Source of the DNA: Adiantum capillus-veneris
Taxonomy: Eukaryota; Streptophyta; Polypodiopsida; Polypodiales; Pteridaceae
Direction: 5' to 3'
DNA: 64,000 nt
Assembly: GCA_014529385.2 (NCBI GenBank)
Contig: CM043967.1
Span: forward strand, 7,346,501-7,410,500
This document shows, piece by piece, positions 1-11,252 of the stretch. The stretch's first letter is position 1; each line of letters begins with the position of its first letter. The translations under genes and the position numbers were made by a program. The notes beneath the pieces are model-generated. The model was not told the DNA's origin. It made no database searches and saw only the letters and a list, made by a program, of their open reading frames with translations.

Positions 1-329
1 AGGAAGAGGGGGGGAACTCTGGGGGGGGAGCGGCTGTCGAGGGTGAAGCGGAGGTGGGGGCTGGTGCAAGGATCTCCTCCTGCTCAAGAGGACCAAAGCG
101 GTTCCCCGTGGGAAGCCACTGCTGCTGAGTAGGCACCTGCGGGCCACTCTGAGTGCCAGGCTGACGCTGTGGCCCCTGGCATCGTCGGTCACGGGCCTAC
201 TGCCACCCCTCCTCTGCTGGAGCCCAAGGCTCGCAGGGTGGCTCTGCATGTGTGCGCTGTGCCATTGACTGTGGCTGCGGGCCAGCCCTAGTAGGGCTGG
301 GGCTCAGGCTGTGGTGCAGGTCTCGGCCT

Positions 330-1035
330 CCTCCGTGGACAGGCCTTCGCTAGGTGGCCCATCTATCGGCAAATGAAGCACTAGTTCGGGAGGCCCGAGT
401 ACTCCACACTCTGTCTAAACCAACCCCCACTCACTCGAGGCAAAAGGATAACCTTCGGGAGCGTGTGGGTATCTCTGACCAAAACTCGAACTGAGGGGAT
501 GCCAACCGCCTTGGCAACTACTGATCTTGTCACGAGGTGTCTCTAGGACAGTCCCAATGGCAGAGCCGATCCTGGTAAGAAGTGGTAGGTACTCCCTCCG
601 TAAACCCGGAAAGCAGACTGAGATGGGGATGTCTGCCTCTTCTACTAGAACATCCGAAGCCGGGTCAAAACCATGTCGCCATTGTCGAAAATGGACGCGT
701 GATGCTCGGATGGCTAGTGGACTCATAGCTATGACCTTGGATGCCATCTCGGAGGTCTCAAACTCAATCTGATAGTAGCCCCGTCCGAGAATCTGTACAT
801 CCAAGATCTTGCCCACCTCTGCGAGAAGGCGGGCCTGGAGAAGATCTCGCAGCTCTCCTCTGCTAGGTCGGGTGCCAAGAATCTTGCAGAGGATCGAAGT
901 CGCCTGCAATCGCTCTACCTTTGCAGCAAGGCTCGCTTGCTCTGTCGGCGAGAGAGCAAGTCGAATGGTGGGCTCAGCGGGGTTGGGCGAGGGGGCTTCT
1001 GGCGAGTCCCTCTGTGGCAAAGCTGGAGCCTCCAT
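330..1035 (-). pseudogene. DUF4283 plus CCHC zinc-knuckle retroelement ORF1 relic
   Basis: The minus-strand reading frame from 1035 down to 415 has the DUF4283 pattern of plant LINE-type ORF1 or gag-like proteins: YYQIEFETSEMASKVI, then RVHFRQWRHGFDP, then a PISVCFPGLRREYLPLL block about 60 residues later. Below 415 the frame breaks, but in another frame about 340-380 reads CFICR, a stop, MGHLAKACP, which is a CX2CX4HX4C zinc knuckle interrupted by a stop codon. DUF4283 followed by a knuckle is the usual domain order in non-LTR retroelement nucleic-acid-binding proteins. No reverse transcriptase is visible upstream or downstream, so this is a decayed fragment whose remainder may lie before the window. 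The GC content is higher than in the rest of the window. Confidence 0.72.
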
Positions 1036-1187
1036 CTGTGTCTACTGCTGTGTCGTAAGAAGAGGTCGACGGAAGGACGCTATAATCAGGCGCAGAAAGC
1101 ACCGCCCCAAGAATTGAAACAATGTAGAATGGACCAAATTGCAGGGGCTGACGGGGTGAAACCCAAGCGGGCGGGCAGATGGGCCAA

Positions 1188-1385
1188 GGGGGGGGGGGGG
1201 GGCAGGTGGGAGCACTGGCAGCAGCAGGAGGGGGTGACCGGGGCGGCAGCGCGACAGGTAAGCAGCGCGAGGCAAGCAGCGGGCGGAAGAGGCTAGCAGG
1301 CAATGCGGGGGAAGGCAGCGAGGCAGTTAGGGCAACGAGGGGGAGGCAGCGGGCAGCGTTGAGGGGGGGGGGGGGGGGGGGGGGG
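1188..1385. repeat. GC-rich stretch with two poly-G runs
   Basis: A 15-base G run (1188-1202) and a 23-base G run (1363-1385) flank GCAGC-rich sequence. Open frames across it only encode Gly/Arg/Pro low-complexity peptides. Run lengths this long are unreliable in any assembly. Confidence 0.8.
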
Positions 1386-1603
1386 AGCGATGGCGTGCAA
1401 AGGGAGCAGCAGCAGCAGCGAGCCAGGGGGTTTGTCGGGCGTTCTTGAGATTCTCTTGGAAGACTCTCCCTCTCTTTCTTTCTCTTCTAGTTCTCACACA
1501 TTGTTTGTTTTTTAATGCTAAATCTTGAGATTTTAAAAACAAGAGAATTTACTTTGCTTTTGCTTTCATAGTTTATTTATTGAGCTCCTCTCCCTTCTCT
1601 TAC

Positions 1604-1622
1604 ACACAGAGAGAGAGAGAGA

Positions 1623-1662
<40 letters not shown>
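1604..1662. repeat. GA then CA dinucleotide microsatellite
   Basis: About seven GA units run directly into about twenty CA units. It marks the end of a pyrimidine-rich stretch (about 1460-1600). Peptides read through it are repeat artefacts. Confidence 0.9.
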
Positions 1663-1664
<2 letters not shown>

Positions 1665-4600
1665 CATGCTCACATTTATCATATCCCTTAACAATACTAT
1701 TCTTTATATTTGGGTTTGTCATCTTAGATTCTTTATCATTTCTTATGCTTCCTAATTTTTACTAACCAAGTGTCTCTAAGTTGGCTCATCTATCCTATAG
1801 AACACAATATTACAGAAGCTTTTGCTTGTGCTCTAATTTGTGGTCATGTGTTGAGGACAATTGTACCTTTGATTTGAAATGTAGGCATTTCTAGCTTGGA
1901 ATCTCTAGTTAATTTTAGTGTAACTTCCTTGATTTTTGCATCTCTTTTAAAAATAAGAAAAATAGATTTTCAATGTATATTGTCAGAGAATCTAATACTT
2001 ACTTTAGATTTAGTGAAATTTTAACATGTGAAAGGAGAGAGTCTTCGTTAAGAGAAACTAAAAGAGGAGACTATAGGTTGTGCCATGCTGATTTATTTAC
2101 ATAATTACACATTAAAACACTAAAATCATGTACGTCATAATGCAAAGAGAATACCACAATTAAGATTGACAACTAGATGAGCACCGGATTTTCTTAGAGC
2201 CAATCCCCCCTCAAAATGGTCTTTGCATTATAATTCTCTCTCGAAGAGAGATTTTATTACAACACAACTTGTGCTCTTATGGGGCTTTCTTGAACCAAGA
2301 AGATGGTGTTCCTCAAGATTCCATGGTATAACCCTCCTTTCCAAGCCTTAAACATCCCAATGAGGAGAAATAACTATGAAAAGAAGTATTTTTCAAGTAA
2401 GAGAATTTGTATTTCATGTATGCTTACTCAAGGTAAAGCTCTTAGCATAGCTTAGAATAATGGAATAGTAGAGGTGAAGAGGAAGAAACTTTTGCTTGCA
2501 TGGATTTGCAGCCATAGCCAAGTGCTTGAGCGAGATGGTCACCTCTTGAGATCCCATGGGAGAGGGAGAGAGCAAGAGAGCTTGCTTTAACAACTTGGGC
2601 ATTTGAGAGTGTCATTGGGAGAAGTTTAAGGTCTCTTTTTTGCCTTTTAGCTAAGTCTAGGTCAATGAGAGAAGGGCTTCCATTACAAAATTCTCTTTTT
2701 AAAAATGGGTTTTGGTTTTCTAAAATGAATTTTCTTTGAGCCACAGTCTGAAGTAACTTTCAAGTACATGGTATTTTTACTTCAAGAAGGTCTCTTTCAT
2801 CGACCTAAAAGATTTTTTAAATCTTCTCTCGGAATTCTTTTCCCTCCTATTCCCACCCCTCTCTTTGTCTCACCATCTCCTTCTCCCTCCTCTTCTTGTT
2901 GTCCTTTCTTCACCTTCATTTGCTTTGCATCCTATTCTCCTCAAGCAATGGACTCCACACAATCTAGATTCACTAGCCCATCCATTTAAACCATCACCAC
3001 TTATACCACATTAGATGAGCACAACTAATGGACCCCAATATCCATAACCAAGGGTAATGTAATTATAATGCAACAGGATAGGAGAAGAAAAGCCTCATCA
3101 AAAAATCCATTCTTGTCACGTTGGAAATGAAGAGTGAAAGACTTTCGACTTGCTGGAGCCAAGAAGACAGTGAAGGGGATTTTAGTGCAGCATGTTTACA
3201 TGCACATGGATCTTCACCTTCATAGCAAAAGATCCAATCTTCCTCTATATAGAGCTAACGGTAAGTGTTTTTATGTATACACTAGATTAATTTCACTTTG
3301 CTTTGTCTTGTTTGTGGTTCTCTTCATGTTTATTTTTTGTAAATGTTTTGTCCTTTGCAAAAAAAGGGACATTGTTTTATGATCATTTTTATATTTCACC
3401 AAAAGCCACGAAGGATTGGTGCACTATCACCAATCTTGCACTACCTAATTTTAGAAGTGCATGAAGCACTAGAGAATGTCCACTACCAAGGTCAGGAACA
3501 AGTGAAAGCTATAGGTGCAAGATCTTTTATGAGATCTAAAAATTCCTATATCAATGACTCATCTTGTCAGTTTTCTTTTCCATTTGTTTGGTGCGGATGT
3601 CTCATCTTGTTGGTTTCCATATTCATTTGTTTGGTGGAAATGTCTTATCTTGTTTGATGCCACTATCATGCCCTCAATATTGTATCACTTTTGTATGTCC
3701 AAAACAATAAAGTATAGTCTTGCCTTCACAACACTATAAATAGATAGCTTAATGCAGTATATTGTCACCCTTACAATGAGCAATAGGCCACAAGATATAG
3801 GTAAGGATTTAGAAAGAAGGATAAGAAAGAGAGAGAAAGGCCCATGAATAGGAGAAGATAGAGGTTCATGAGGTAGAAAAGAAGGAAGAGGTAGACTTTG
3901 AGCAGTTTTCATTATCTCCGCTTACTTGAAAAAAATCCTCCCATGGTTGGAAGATTATTTAGGCCCTTCAGGATTAGGGTTGGAAGATGGCATGAATTAT
4001 GCTTTGAGCCTTGACATGTTGTTGTCATCACAATTGGACTAGAAAAAACATGCAAAGACAGATGCAAGGACTACCACAATTACAACAAAAACTAAAAGAC
4101 AATATTGAGATCCACAAGAGAGATGGACCCAATGAAAGTTGTAGAATCTATAAGTGATGTAGGTTTGCTCTTTACAAAATAATTATATAACATTATCAAG
4201 GAGAGAGTACGTACTGTTTACAAAATCTTTGCTATTTATGAAACATTGGTTCACAAAATGTTTTTGTGAGTTCTGGAAGTTCTTGGACTCTTTCTTGTGT
4301 TGGCCTCCTGTGTTCTTCTTGGGCTCTTTCTTGGTGTTTTTGACTCTTCTTCCTTGTTTTTGTCCTCCTTAGGCTCTATCTCTTTTGTTGTGTTTTTTTT
4401 GCTTCTCTTTCTTCTTGGGCTCTCACTACATAAGATCAATTCATTACCGACACCAAAGTATCAATGGCATTGGTGGGCATTGGTATATGCATTGCTAAAA
4501 CTAGAGGGAGACCCAATTTTTGAATAAATCAAATTTTAAAATATCAATATTTATTTAGATGCGTACATCGACACTTTTTTTTATGCGAATGTTGATGCTT

Positions 4601-5279
4601 ATATAGACATGCATTCCAATGTCTATACCGATGCCAACCTATAAAACAAAACCTATGGGTTCATTTTTGCATTTTTGTCCCATTTTTCTACTTCTTCTCC
4701 TTGCTCCACTGTTGCCAATCTCCTCCATACCTGCAAATCTACCACATTGGGCCTTACCCGGCTTTAAATTTCCACTCACACACAATCCTGCAACTAAAGG
4801 TATGCTTTTTTTAAGGTTTATGTTAGATTAATTGTGTATTTGTATATGCGCATAACATTGTGTGTGTGTGTGTGTGTTGTGTGTGTTTTCTTGTAGGTTT
4901 TGCTTCAATCTCTCAAGCTCTTTGTGCTCACATAGTCCAAATGTGAGCGCTTTATCTTTTTTTTAATGCATAAACACACAAACACATGCACACACATTTG
5001 CACATAATTAAACACACTACATACACAAACACACATATTTTCAAATTAAATGTTATAATTAATTAAAAATGTTAAATTAAGTTTGTAAGTTTTTAAATTT
5101 GACTAAATATTATCATAAATAAACTATTATAGTGAAACTTATTTATCATAAATATATAATAAAAGAAAAAATTGTTGAGTTATTTTGGTTTAGATTTATT
5201 TATAAGTAATTATTATAGATTTATACAATTTTATTTTAAGTTAATGTGGTACTTTTAAGATGTGACATGTTGTAGGTCA
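1663..5279. other. AT-rich intergenic DNA, no supported gene
   Basis: Only short unsupported frames occur here. The composition is low-complexity TTCT/CTT-rich at 2770-2960 and 4250-4440, and a TG run lies at 4859-4876. I recognise no protein domain, terminal repeat or RNA gene. It may contain very old transposon sequence decayed beyond recognition by eye. Confidence 0.6.
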
Positions 5280-6660
5280 AATTGTTGATTATGTTAGCAA
5301 CCTACGTTTACCAAATGCAAAGTGGTTGAAATGTTAGTGTAGGATGCTTTAGGTTGGAGATCGATAAAATTTTAGGTTATAGTGCTAGGGTTTAATTTGA
5401 CTATCTTTGTCCATTTAAAACTTATTGTTTAAGTTAGATTATTAGGGTTTGGTGTCTTAATCTATTTAGAACTTGTCACTTAGGTTATATTATTAGGGTT
5501 TGGGCCATCTTATAGTACTAGTTTGGTTGCTAGGAGTTGGCCATGTAAAGCTCGTTAAAGTTAGTCGTTCTAAATTGAATTTCGATCGCATTAGTTTGGT
5601 TGTTTCAATCCATTAAGGGCTAGCAATTTAGGTTCAACAGCTTTTGGTTTGGTCGTTAATAGTTGACGGTCTGTGTTTGATTGCGTAGGGTTTTCCATGT
5701 AAAGTTGTTTAAGTTTGGCCGCTTTAAATGGGGTTAGATGGGGTGGCATTTGGCCATTTCAATTAGCTTAGGGCTAGCTGCTTAGGTTTAGCGGCATTTG
5801 ATTTATCCACTAGTAGTTGGCCTTGTAAAGGTGCCTAGGGCTGGCCATGTAAAGATTTTCTAAACCAATTTAGGAACGCTTCATCTCAACCATTTCAGTT
5901 TACTTAGATCTAACTAATTGGACTTAGCAGCTTATGGTTTGGCCATTTCAATCTGCTTAGAGTTGGTCATGTAAAGGCGAATCAAGGTTGGCCGATCTAA
6001 GCTAACTTAGGGTCGTATATATTTTCTTATTTTAGTCTGCTTAGGGCTAGCCACTTAGTGTTAGCGGCTATTAGTTTGTGCGCTAATGGTTGGTTGTATT
6101 TAGTTTCTTAGGGTTGGCTGTGTTTGGCCGCTTAAGGTTATTCGCTCTAAATTGTCTTAGGGTTGCATTAGTTTAGCCATTTCAATCCACTTAGGGATAA
6201 CAGCTTATGATTTTAGTTCTTCTTGGTTTGGCTGTTTCAGTATGCTTAGAGCTAGCTGCTCAGGGTTAGCGGCTTTTTATTTGGCCGCTCTAAATTAGTT
6301 TAGGGTGGTATTAGTTTAGCCATTTCAATCTACTTGGATTTAGTCACTTAGGGTAAGCAGCTTATGCTTTTAGTTCTTCTTGGTTATGCTATTTCAATCT
6401 GCTTAGGGCTAGCTGCCCCAAGGGTTAGCAATTTTTGGTTTGGTTGCGAGAATTTGGCCTTGTAAAGGCACTTAGGGCTGGTCATGTAAAGATTCTCTAA
6501 ACCAACTTAGGATATCTTTAGTTCGGCCATTTCAGTTCTCTTAGATCTAACTACTCGGAGTTAGCAACTTACGGGTTTGTCCATTTCAATCAGTTTAGGG
6601 TTGTTCATGTAAATACGTCAGGGTTGGCGTTATGCAAGTTATTAATGGCCGATAGAAGTT
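5280..6660. repeat. Degenerate tandem array (CTTAGGGCTAGC / TTTGGCCATTTCA type)
   Basis: The phrases CTTAGGGCTRGCYGCTTAGG, GGTTAGCGGCTT, TTTGGCCGC, GGCCATTTCAATCTGCTTAG and GCCATGTAAAG recur dozens of times in shuffled order with many substitutions. The blocks starting near 5768 and 6395 match each other over about 230 bp, which suggests a higher-order unit of about 600 bp over a shorter basic repeat. No coding potential is evident. An old satellite or minisatellite is the simplest reading. Confidence 0.7.
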
Positions 6661-7576
6661 TAGGGTTTGTCATATACATGCATTGTCATGTAGACGTGGG
6701 CGTGTCCTTGTGTCGCACCCATGAATATAGGCATGGACCAATAAAGACGATAGTATAACCTAATGCCATCCTAATCTTCCTGAACCTCTAGACCAAGGTG
6801 TGCAGGGACTGGACATGGCTAGAGAATGTGAGGTAGTTTGCACCGTGTCAATGTAAAAACATCTTGAAAATTAGCTTTAGAAAGTTTGATATTTTTATTT
6901 TTTATGTGAAGTGGTTCAAGGTTATTACTAGTGGTCCCGATGCAATTGTGTGCAAAGATAGGAATGGATTAATTTAAGCAAACTCTAGGTAGGTGTGAAT
7001 GGATGATTGTGATACATTTATACTTTTGCAACATTTATACAAGTTGTGTTTATCATAGATCCATTATGGAAGGAAAGAGATAAAGAAGCTTTGATTAAAC
7101 CGTGTATGAAGGATTGGAGGTTGAGAACAAAGAGACACATGAATAGTGTGCATGGATTGCGGATGATTGGAATGCGGATATCGAGCTTGAAGTTGGTGCT
7201 CTTGGTGATAAGATGCTTGAACTTGAGGATGAGTGATCAAATACTGAGATAGATGCAGAGATGGATGGAGCCGTGGAGGTTGATGACAAAGATGCAGAAG
7301 TTCAAATAGAGATAGATACCTTTGGTGCATTATCTCTTATAGAAGATGAGAGATTGACAAGTGATTTTTGTTAAGACCTCTCGTGTAATGTCTACTTATG
7401 ATTAATGGCTTTTAATTATTTTCCAACAATGAATAGATAGTGATTTGTGTTGCTTAAGTTGACTATTTATATAAGTGAACTAGCGTATTGTATATATGTT
7501 TTCAAATTAGTTTTTGCAGCCATTTAGATGACGAGGAGCCATACTCTTCAAGCTTCTCTTTTCTAGTTAGTCCAAC
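6661..7576 (+). other. Unassigned DNA with an acidic-tail ORF relic
   Basis: From about 7100 to 7374 one plus-strand frame with a single stop reads an acidic segment (DWNADIELEVGALGDKMLEL, then repeated DAEM/DDKDAEV stretches) and ends FGALSLIEDERLTSDFC. It could be the C-terminal tail of a lost transposase or of a host gene, but no diagnostic motif is present. It ends about 200 bp before the left end of composite element A, so its original neighbour may be the sequence right of 61,287. Confidence 0.3.
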
Positions 7577-7581
7577 CGGCA
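7577..7581. other. Left 5-bp target-site duplication of element A (CGGCA)
   Basis: CGGCA lies immediately left of the first TGTAGAAG LTR terminus. The same five bases follow the last LTR at 61282-61286. This ties two LTRs 53 kb apart to one integration event. Confidence 0.8.
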
Positions 7582-8001
7582 TGTAGAAGGCAAGGAAAGT
7601 TCCAGCAGGTGGGAACTGCTCCATAGCAGGCCGTCGACCAGCGGGAACTGCTACACTGGCAGTAATTACATTAGTTATCACAGTAACTCTGTAAGCCTAT
7701 CAACAGGAGCCGCTACACTGTATTTGAGGCTTTTTGGACTTTTCCTTACGGCCTTTTTCTTATAAACTTTTAGCTTCATAAGCCTTTGGCTTTCAACTCT
7801 GTAATCACTTACTCCTATAATCAATCATCAGACTTCATCTGAGCTTAAGACTGTTGTACACTATATTGATTATCTTTGTACTACTGATATGAATCTATAA
7901 TACCATTCCCAGTCTTCTAGTTTGTGTCTTCCATTTCAGTACATTATTCCAGTTTAGTTATCTGTTTCAATCCAATACTTAATTCCAGTCCTCACTAATT
8001 G
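7582..8001 (+). repeat. 5' LTR of element A, left part
   Basis: This matches 60792-61200 and the complement of 48430-48841, for example GAGCCGCTACACT, AGCTTCATAAGCCTTTGGC and GTACTACTGATATGAATC. It is split by element M at 8002 and resumes at 19065. Its last nine bases (7993-8001, CACTAATTG) are the target-site duplication of M. Confidence 0.9.
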
Positions 8002-8047
8002 GAGTCCTACCATGCGGCGAGCGAGTTTTCTCGAGCGAACTAAAATC
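8002..8047 (+). repeat. Left terminal inverted repeat of M
   Basis: The segment begins GAGTCCTACCATGCGGCGAG and contains CTCGAGCGAAC. Its imperfect inverted partner is 19011-19055. Confidence 0.7.
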
Positions 8048-8048
8048 C

Positions 8049-8608
8049 GAGCGAATGAATGAAGATGGGAGATTGTAGGCATGAATGGCAAGGGTGTTAT
8101 GAAAAGAGTGTTTCCATTCATGCCTACAATTGATTGGTGTGTGTTTAATAGTTCGACTGAATATATTTTGGTGGCCATGTGTGACATGCCATCACATCTA
8201 TTAAAACTATGCGATCACTACGTATCTTGAAAGGACTACTTTTTTATTCTCTTTGGCTGATAGATGAATGGGTCCATGAACTTTATCCCCAAATTTTTTA
8301 TCCAGCTACATCTTGTTATTTTGCAGCGTTTGGTATGCATTTCGTTAGATTGACTATGATTTTTTTCATCATGTGCACATACCACGCCATCACATCTATA
8401 GAAATTTGGAGTAGCGTTTAAAGCTTATGTAAATGCCTCCTATCTTGATATTGACAATATGCGATCACTAAATTTATTTGAAAGGACTACTTTATAAATG
8501 TCTCTTTGTCTGACAAATATATAAATTCAAGAAAGTAATCTCTAATTTTTTCTCCGAGTGAATGAATGAAAAGGGAAATGGGTAGGCATGAATGGCAAGG
8601 GTGTTATG
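8049..8608. repeat. Rearranged left end of M: 52-bp duplication and hairpin
   Basis: The block at 8049-8101 (GAGCGAATGAATGAAGATGG ... AAGGGTGTTATG) is repeated with few changes at 8556-8608. Between the copies are a perfect 17-bp inverted repeat (8072-8088 with 8114-8130, ATTGTAGGCATGAATGG) and the left copy of the long subterminal direct repeat. It looks as if about 450 bp of right-end-type sequence was copied into the left end. Confidence 0.75.
8131..8554 (+). repeat. Left copy of ~425-bp subterminal direct repeat of M
   Basis: It starts TGGTGTGTGTTTAATAG and aligns almost end to end with 18539-18963 in the same orientation. Inside it the module ATGCGATCACTA ... GAAAGGACTACTTT occurs twice, about 250 bp apart. 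MULE end repeats are normally inverted, so direct subterminal repeats of this length are unusual. Confidence 0.88.
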
Positions 8609-9384
8609 GCAACAAAGTTAGCAATAAGACTAACGTGAGTCTACTGCGAGGTGCCTAAGGTTTAGGCATGATAATTATAGTTTGATATACATTAATAGTG
8701 TTAGTGCCATTGTGTGCATGGATTACTCAAACTTCTCATATATCACTTACTAAATTCTTAGCTAGCCAAAACACAAATAAATACTTTTCACTTAAGAGCA
8801 ACATCTCTTTTGCAAAATGTCCAAAGTTACATAAGTGATAAGTTGTTTCAACATAAATATTTTGAAGACAAACACTCAACAAACGAAGATTCTTGATGTG
8901 ACACCATAGAGCCCATGACTATGAGGAATCACACTCATCGTCGATGAAAACATTGCACCTACGATGCTTCTGTTGAATGCCATAATTGTATCTTCTGTCA
9001 TCAGCAACCATGGTTCTGGCCGTCTCCTCCGCATACATCGGCAAAACACTTTCATAAAAAAGAGAACATATCAATACCAATACTCTATAAATGTCAAAAC
9101 ACAAAATATTTCACAATGCAAACCACAAAAAGAGAATATAATGTCAATATCAACCCTCTACGAAGATTAGACACAAAATATTACACAATGCAAACCACAT
9201 CTTTTAAAAAAATGATACCAATACGTGAATGCAAAATAAAAAATGAAACATATGATGCTATCTCTACTCAAATAAAAGTGCTCACTAGTCATCAAATGGG
9301 TAGACACTGGATGGAATGTCAACTTCATCCTACAAATCAAATAAAAACCATGTGATGCTAACTCTAGTGAAACAAAAGTGCTCA

Positions 9385-11252
9385 CTAGTCATCAAATGGG
9401 TAGACACTAGATGGAATGTCTTCTTCACCCTCCAAATCAACGGTGGTAGATATCTCCTCTCGACTCCGCTTTTTAGAGTGAAGTAAAGGCTGCACATATC
9501 CTGCTATGATGGCATCATCACTATCCACTGAAGCACAAACATGACCTGTATCCAAACAAGCTGCCAAAACTGGTGCAGTGCCACAACCAAGCTCTATACA
9601 TAAACCTCCAGGTCGACACAAAAGCTCTACAAAGCAGGCAATGAATGCATGACTCGATTGCATGGAGCCATGCCAAGTCTCCCCCACTGAAGATCTAGCC
9701 TGCGATGTCTCAGGGAGATAGTGCAACATGTAGGAGTCAAGAGGCTGCAATCCCAAATGACGGAAAAGTGGAGTACTCTCTGCAACATAGCAAGGGGGTC
9801 TGGAGCCAGCTCGATGAATCATGAACAATACTGAGCAATGACACTACAACAAGAAAGATGAAAACAAACATAATCATGACTATGTCAATTGAAAAATCAT
9901 TCTTTCGGTGAACTTAAAGCCCATAAATACCTCAGAGCGGCCACCAACACTTTCAACAAATCCGTAAGCAGAGTGATGAAGCACAACAATGCGGCGATCC
10001 ACTATCAATTGTGAAGCCCGACAAACTCTCTCCAGCCATCCAATACTACCTCCTACGGTTAATATGGAAAATTTAAAAAACTCTATGAACTTGTAGTGTT
10101 ATGCAAAGCATTGAATGTACTCACCAACTACAGATGCCATAACAAGCAACCAACCGGAGTCGTCCATTATAGAATGTGCTAGGTGAACACCCGATCGAAC
10201 ATGCTCCTCAGTGCAAATATCCCAAAGCGGCACAGTGTCAGAGGTGATGTGTGATCCACCAAATGGCAAGTCGAGGAAGATGAAGTCTGCAGCCCATGAG
10301 ACAGGCCTACCACCACGAGTATAACAGGCCCCCTCGGAGCGAGATCGTGTAAGGTGCTCATGGACAGGTATCCAAGCCGACGGGCAAATGCCTGCTCTAA
10401 AACCTGTTGCCACGACTATGTAGTCAAGAGTTGAAGGCATAGCTCCGATCCTCTGAACCAATGCTAGGGTGAGCCATCGAAACCTTCGATGCATATGTAA
10501 AGCAAAGTGATCTCCTAAGAGTCTAACCACCCAAACCTACAAAAGTTTAAGTCAATGAATTTGAAGCTCGCCCTTAGAACAATGACTCGCATATAGCAAC
10601 CTAAACAAACTAAATAATATGCATAGTTATCATACCAAAGGTTGGAGCAATATCGTCCAAAATTTCTGCAAAGCTAGAGTCGTGTCTAGCAACGTCTATG
10701 AAGCCATCTACAAAAAGATAGATGCAATTACAAAATGTAAAAAAATACAACACATTGCAGTCACAACTCTTAATCTCACCATGTGAAGCCAAAGGATTAA
10801 CCGCTATATAGCCCGCTCCACTTGGTAAACCAGATGTGCCGACATTAACGACATGTCGCTTCCCCGCAGAAATTGATCGTCGCTCTACCACAATATTATT
10901 GAATTCAAAAATTTGGTAAGCATAATCCACATTAATGTTTTAAATTCCATGTTCAATGCCAAAAAAAACTTACTTTGCATCAAAGACTCTTGGTGAACAT
11001 TGCCAGTCGATGGTGGAGGTGGAAGATCAACCCTAGCTCCATGCATTGCTTTGTGCAACTCTTTCTCACGCTCCAACAAATGACAGGGTGACATGTCTAT
11101 CCACCATGGACAATGCTCACGCTCCCAACCAGTAATATGTTGCATATTGTCAGTGTACATACAGCCATCTCCTCTAGAAGCATTAACCCACTGCTTTGAA
11201 AGAACTGGAATGGAAGTAATGCGGTGGGTGGACAAAAGATATAGAAAGTACC
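9385..11252 (-). CDS. Methyltransferase half of the ParB-MTase gene
   Basis: In coding order: GDGFIDVARHDSSF, VWVVRLLGDHFALHMHRRF, then WAADFIFLDLPFGGSH, a DPPY-type catalytic motif IV in the form DLPFG (about 10260). Next come SGWLLVMASVVG, GWLERVCRASQ, RRIVVLHHSAYGF and finally ELLCRPGGLCIELGCGTAPV LAACLDTGH (about 9560-9620), the SAM-binding motif I followed by an AA..GH segment. Motif IV before motif I is the permuted order of beta-class N6A/N4C methyltransferases. Splice-like junctions join these blocks in one frame (for example VVG into GSIGW, GGRSE into CHCSVLF). The tail is acidic and ends PSSVYPFDD. Plant C5 methyltransferases have a different order and a PCQ motif, which is absent here. 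Confidence 0.72.

Noticed and set aside
2768-5000. Small proteins from 60-100-codon frames in 2.4-5 kb
   Set aside because: Low-complexity composition and no recognisable domain or splice context; overlapping frames on both strands are equally long.
9167-9385. Separate small gene downstream of the methyltransferase exon
   Set aside because: It covers a local duplication (AAAGTGCTCACTAGTCATCA at 9278 and 9379) at the gene end; it reads as a duplicated 3' end, not a gene.
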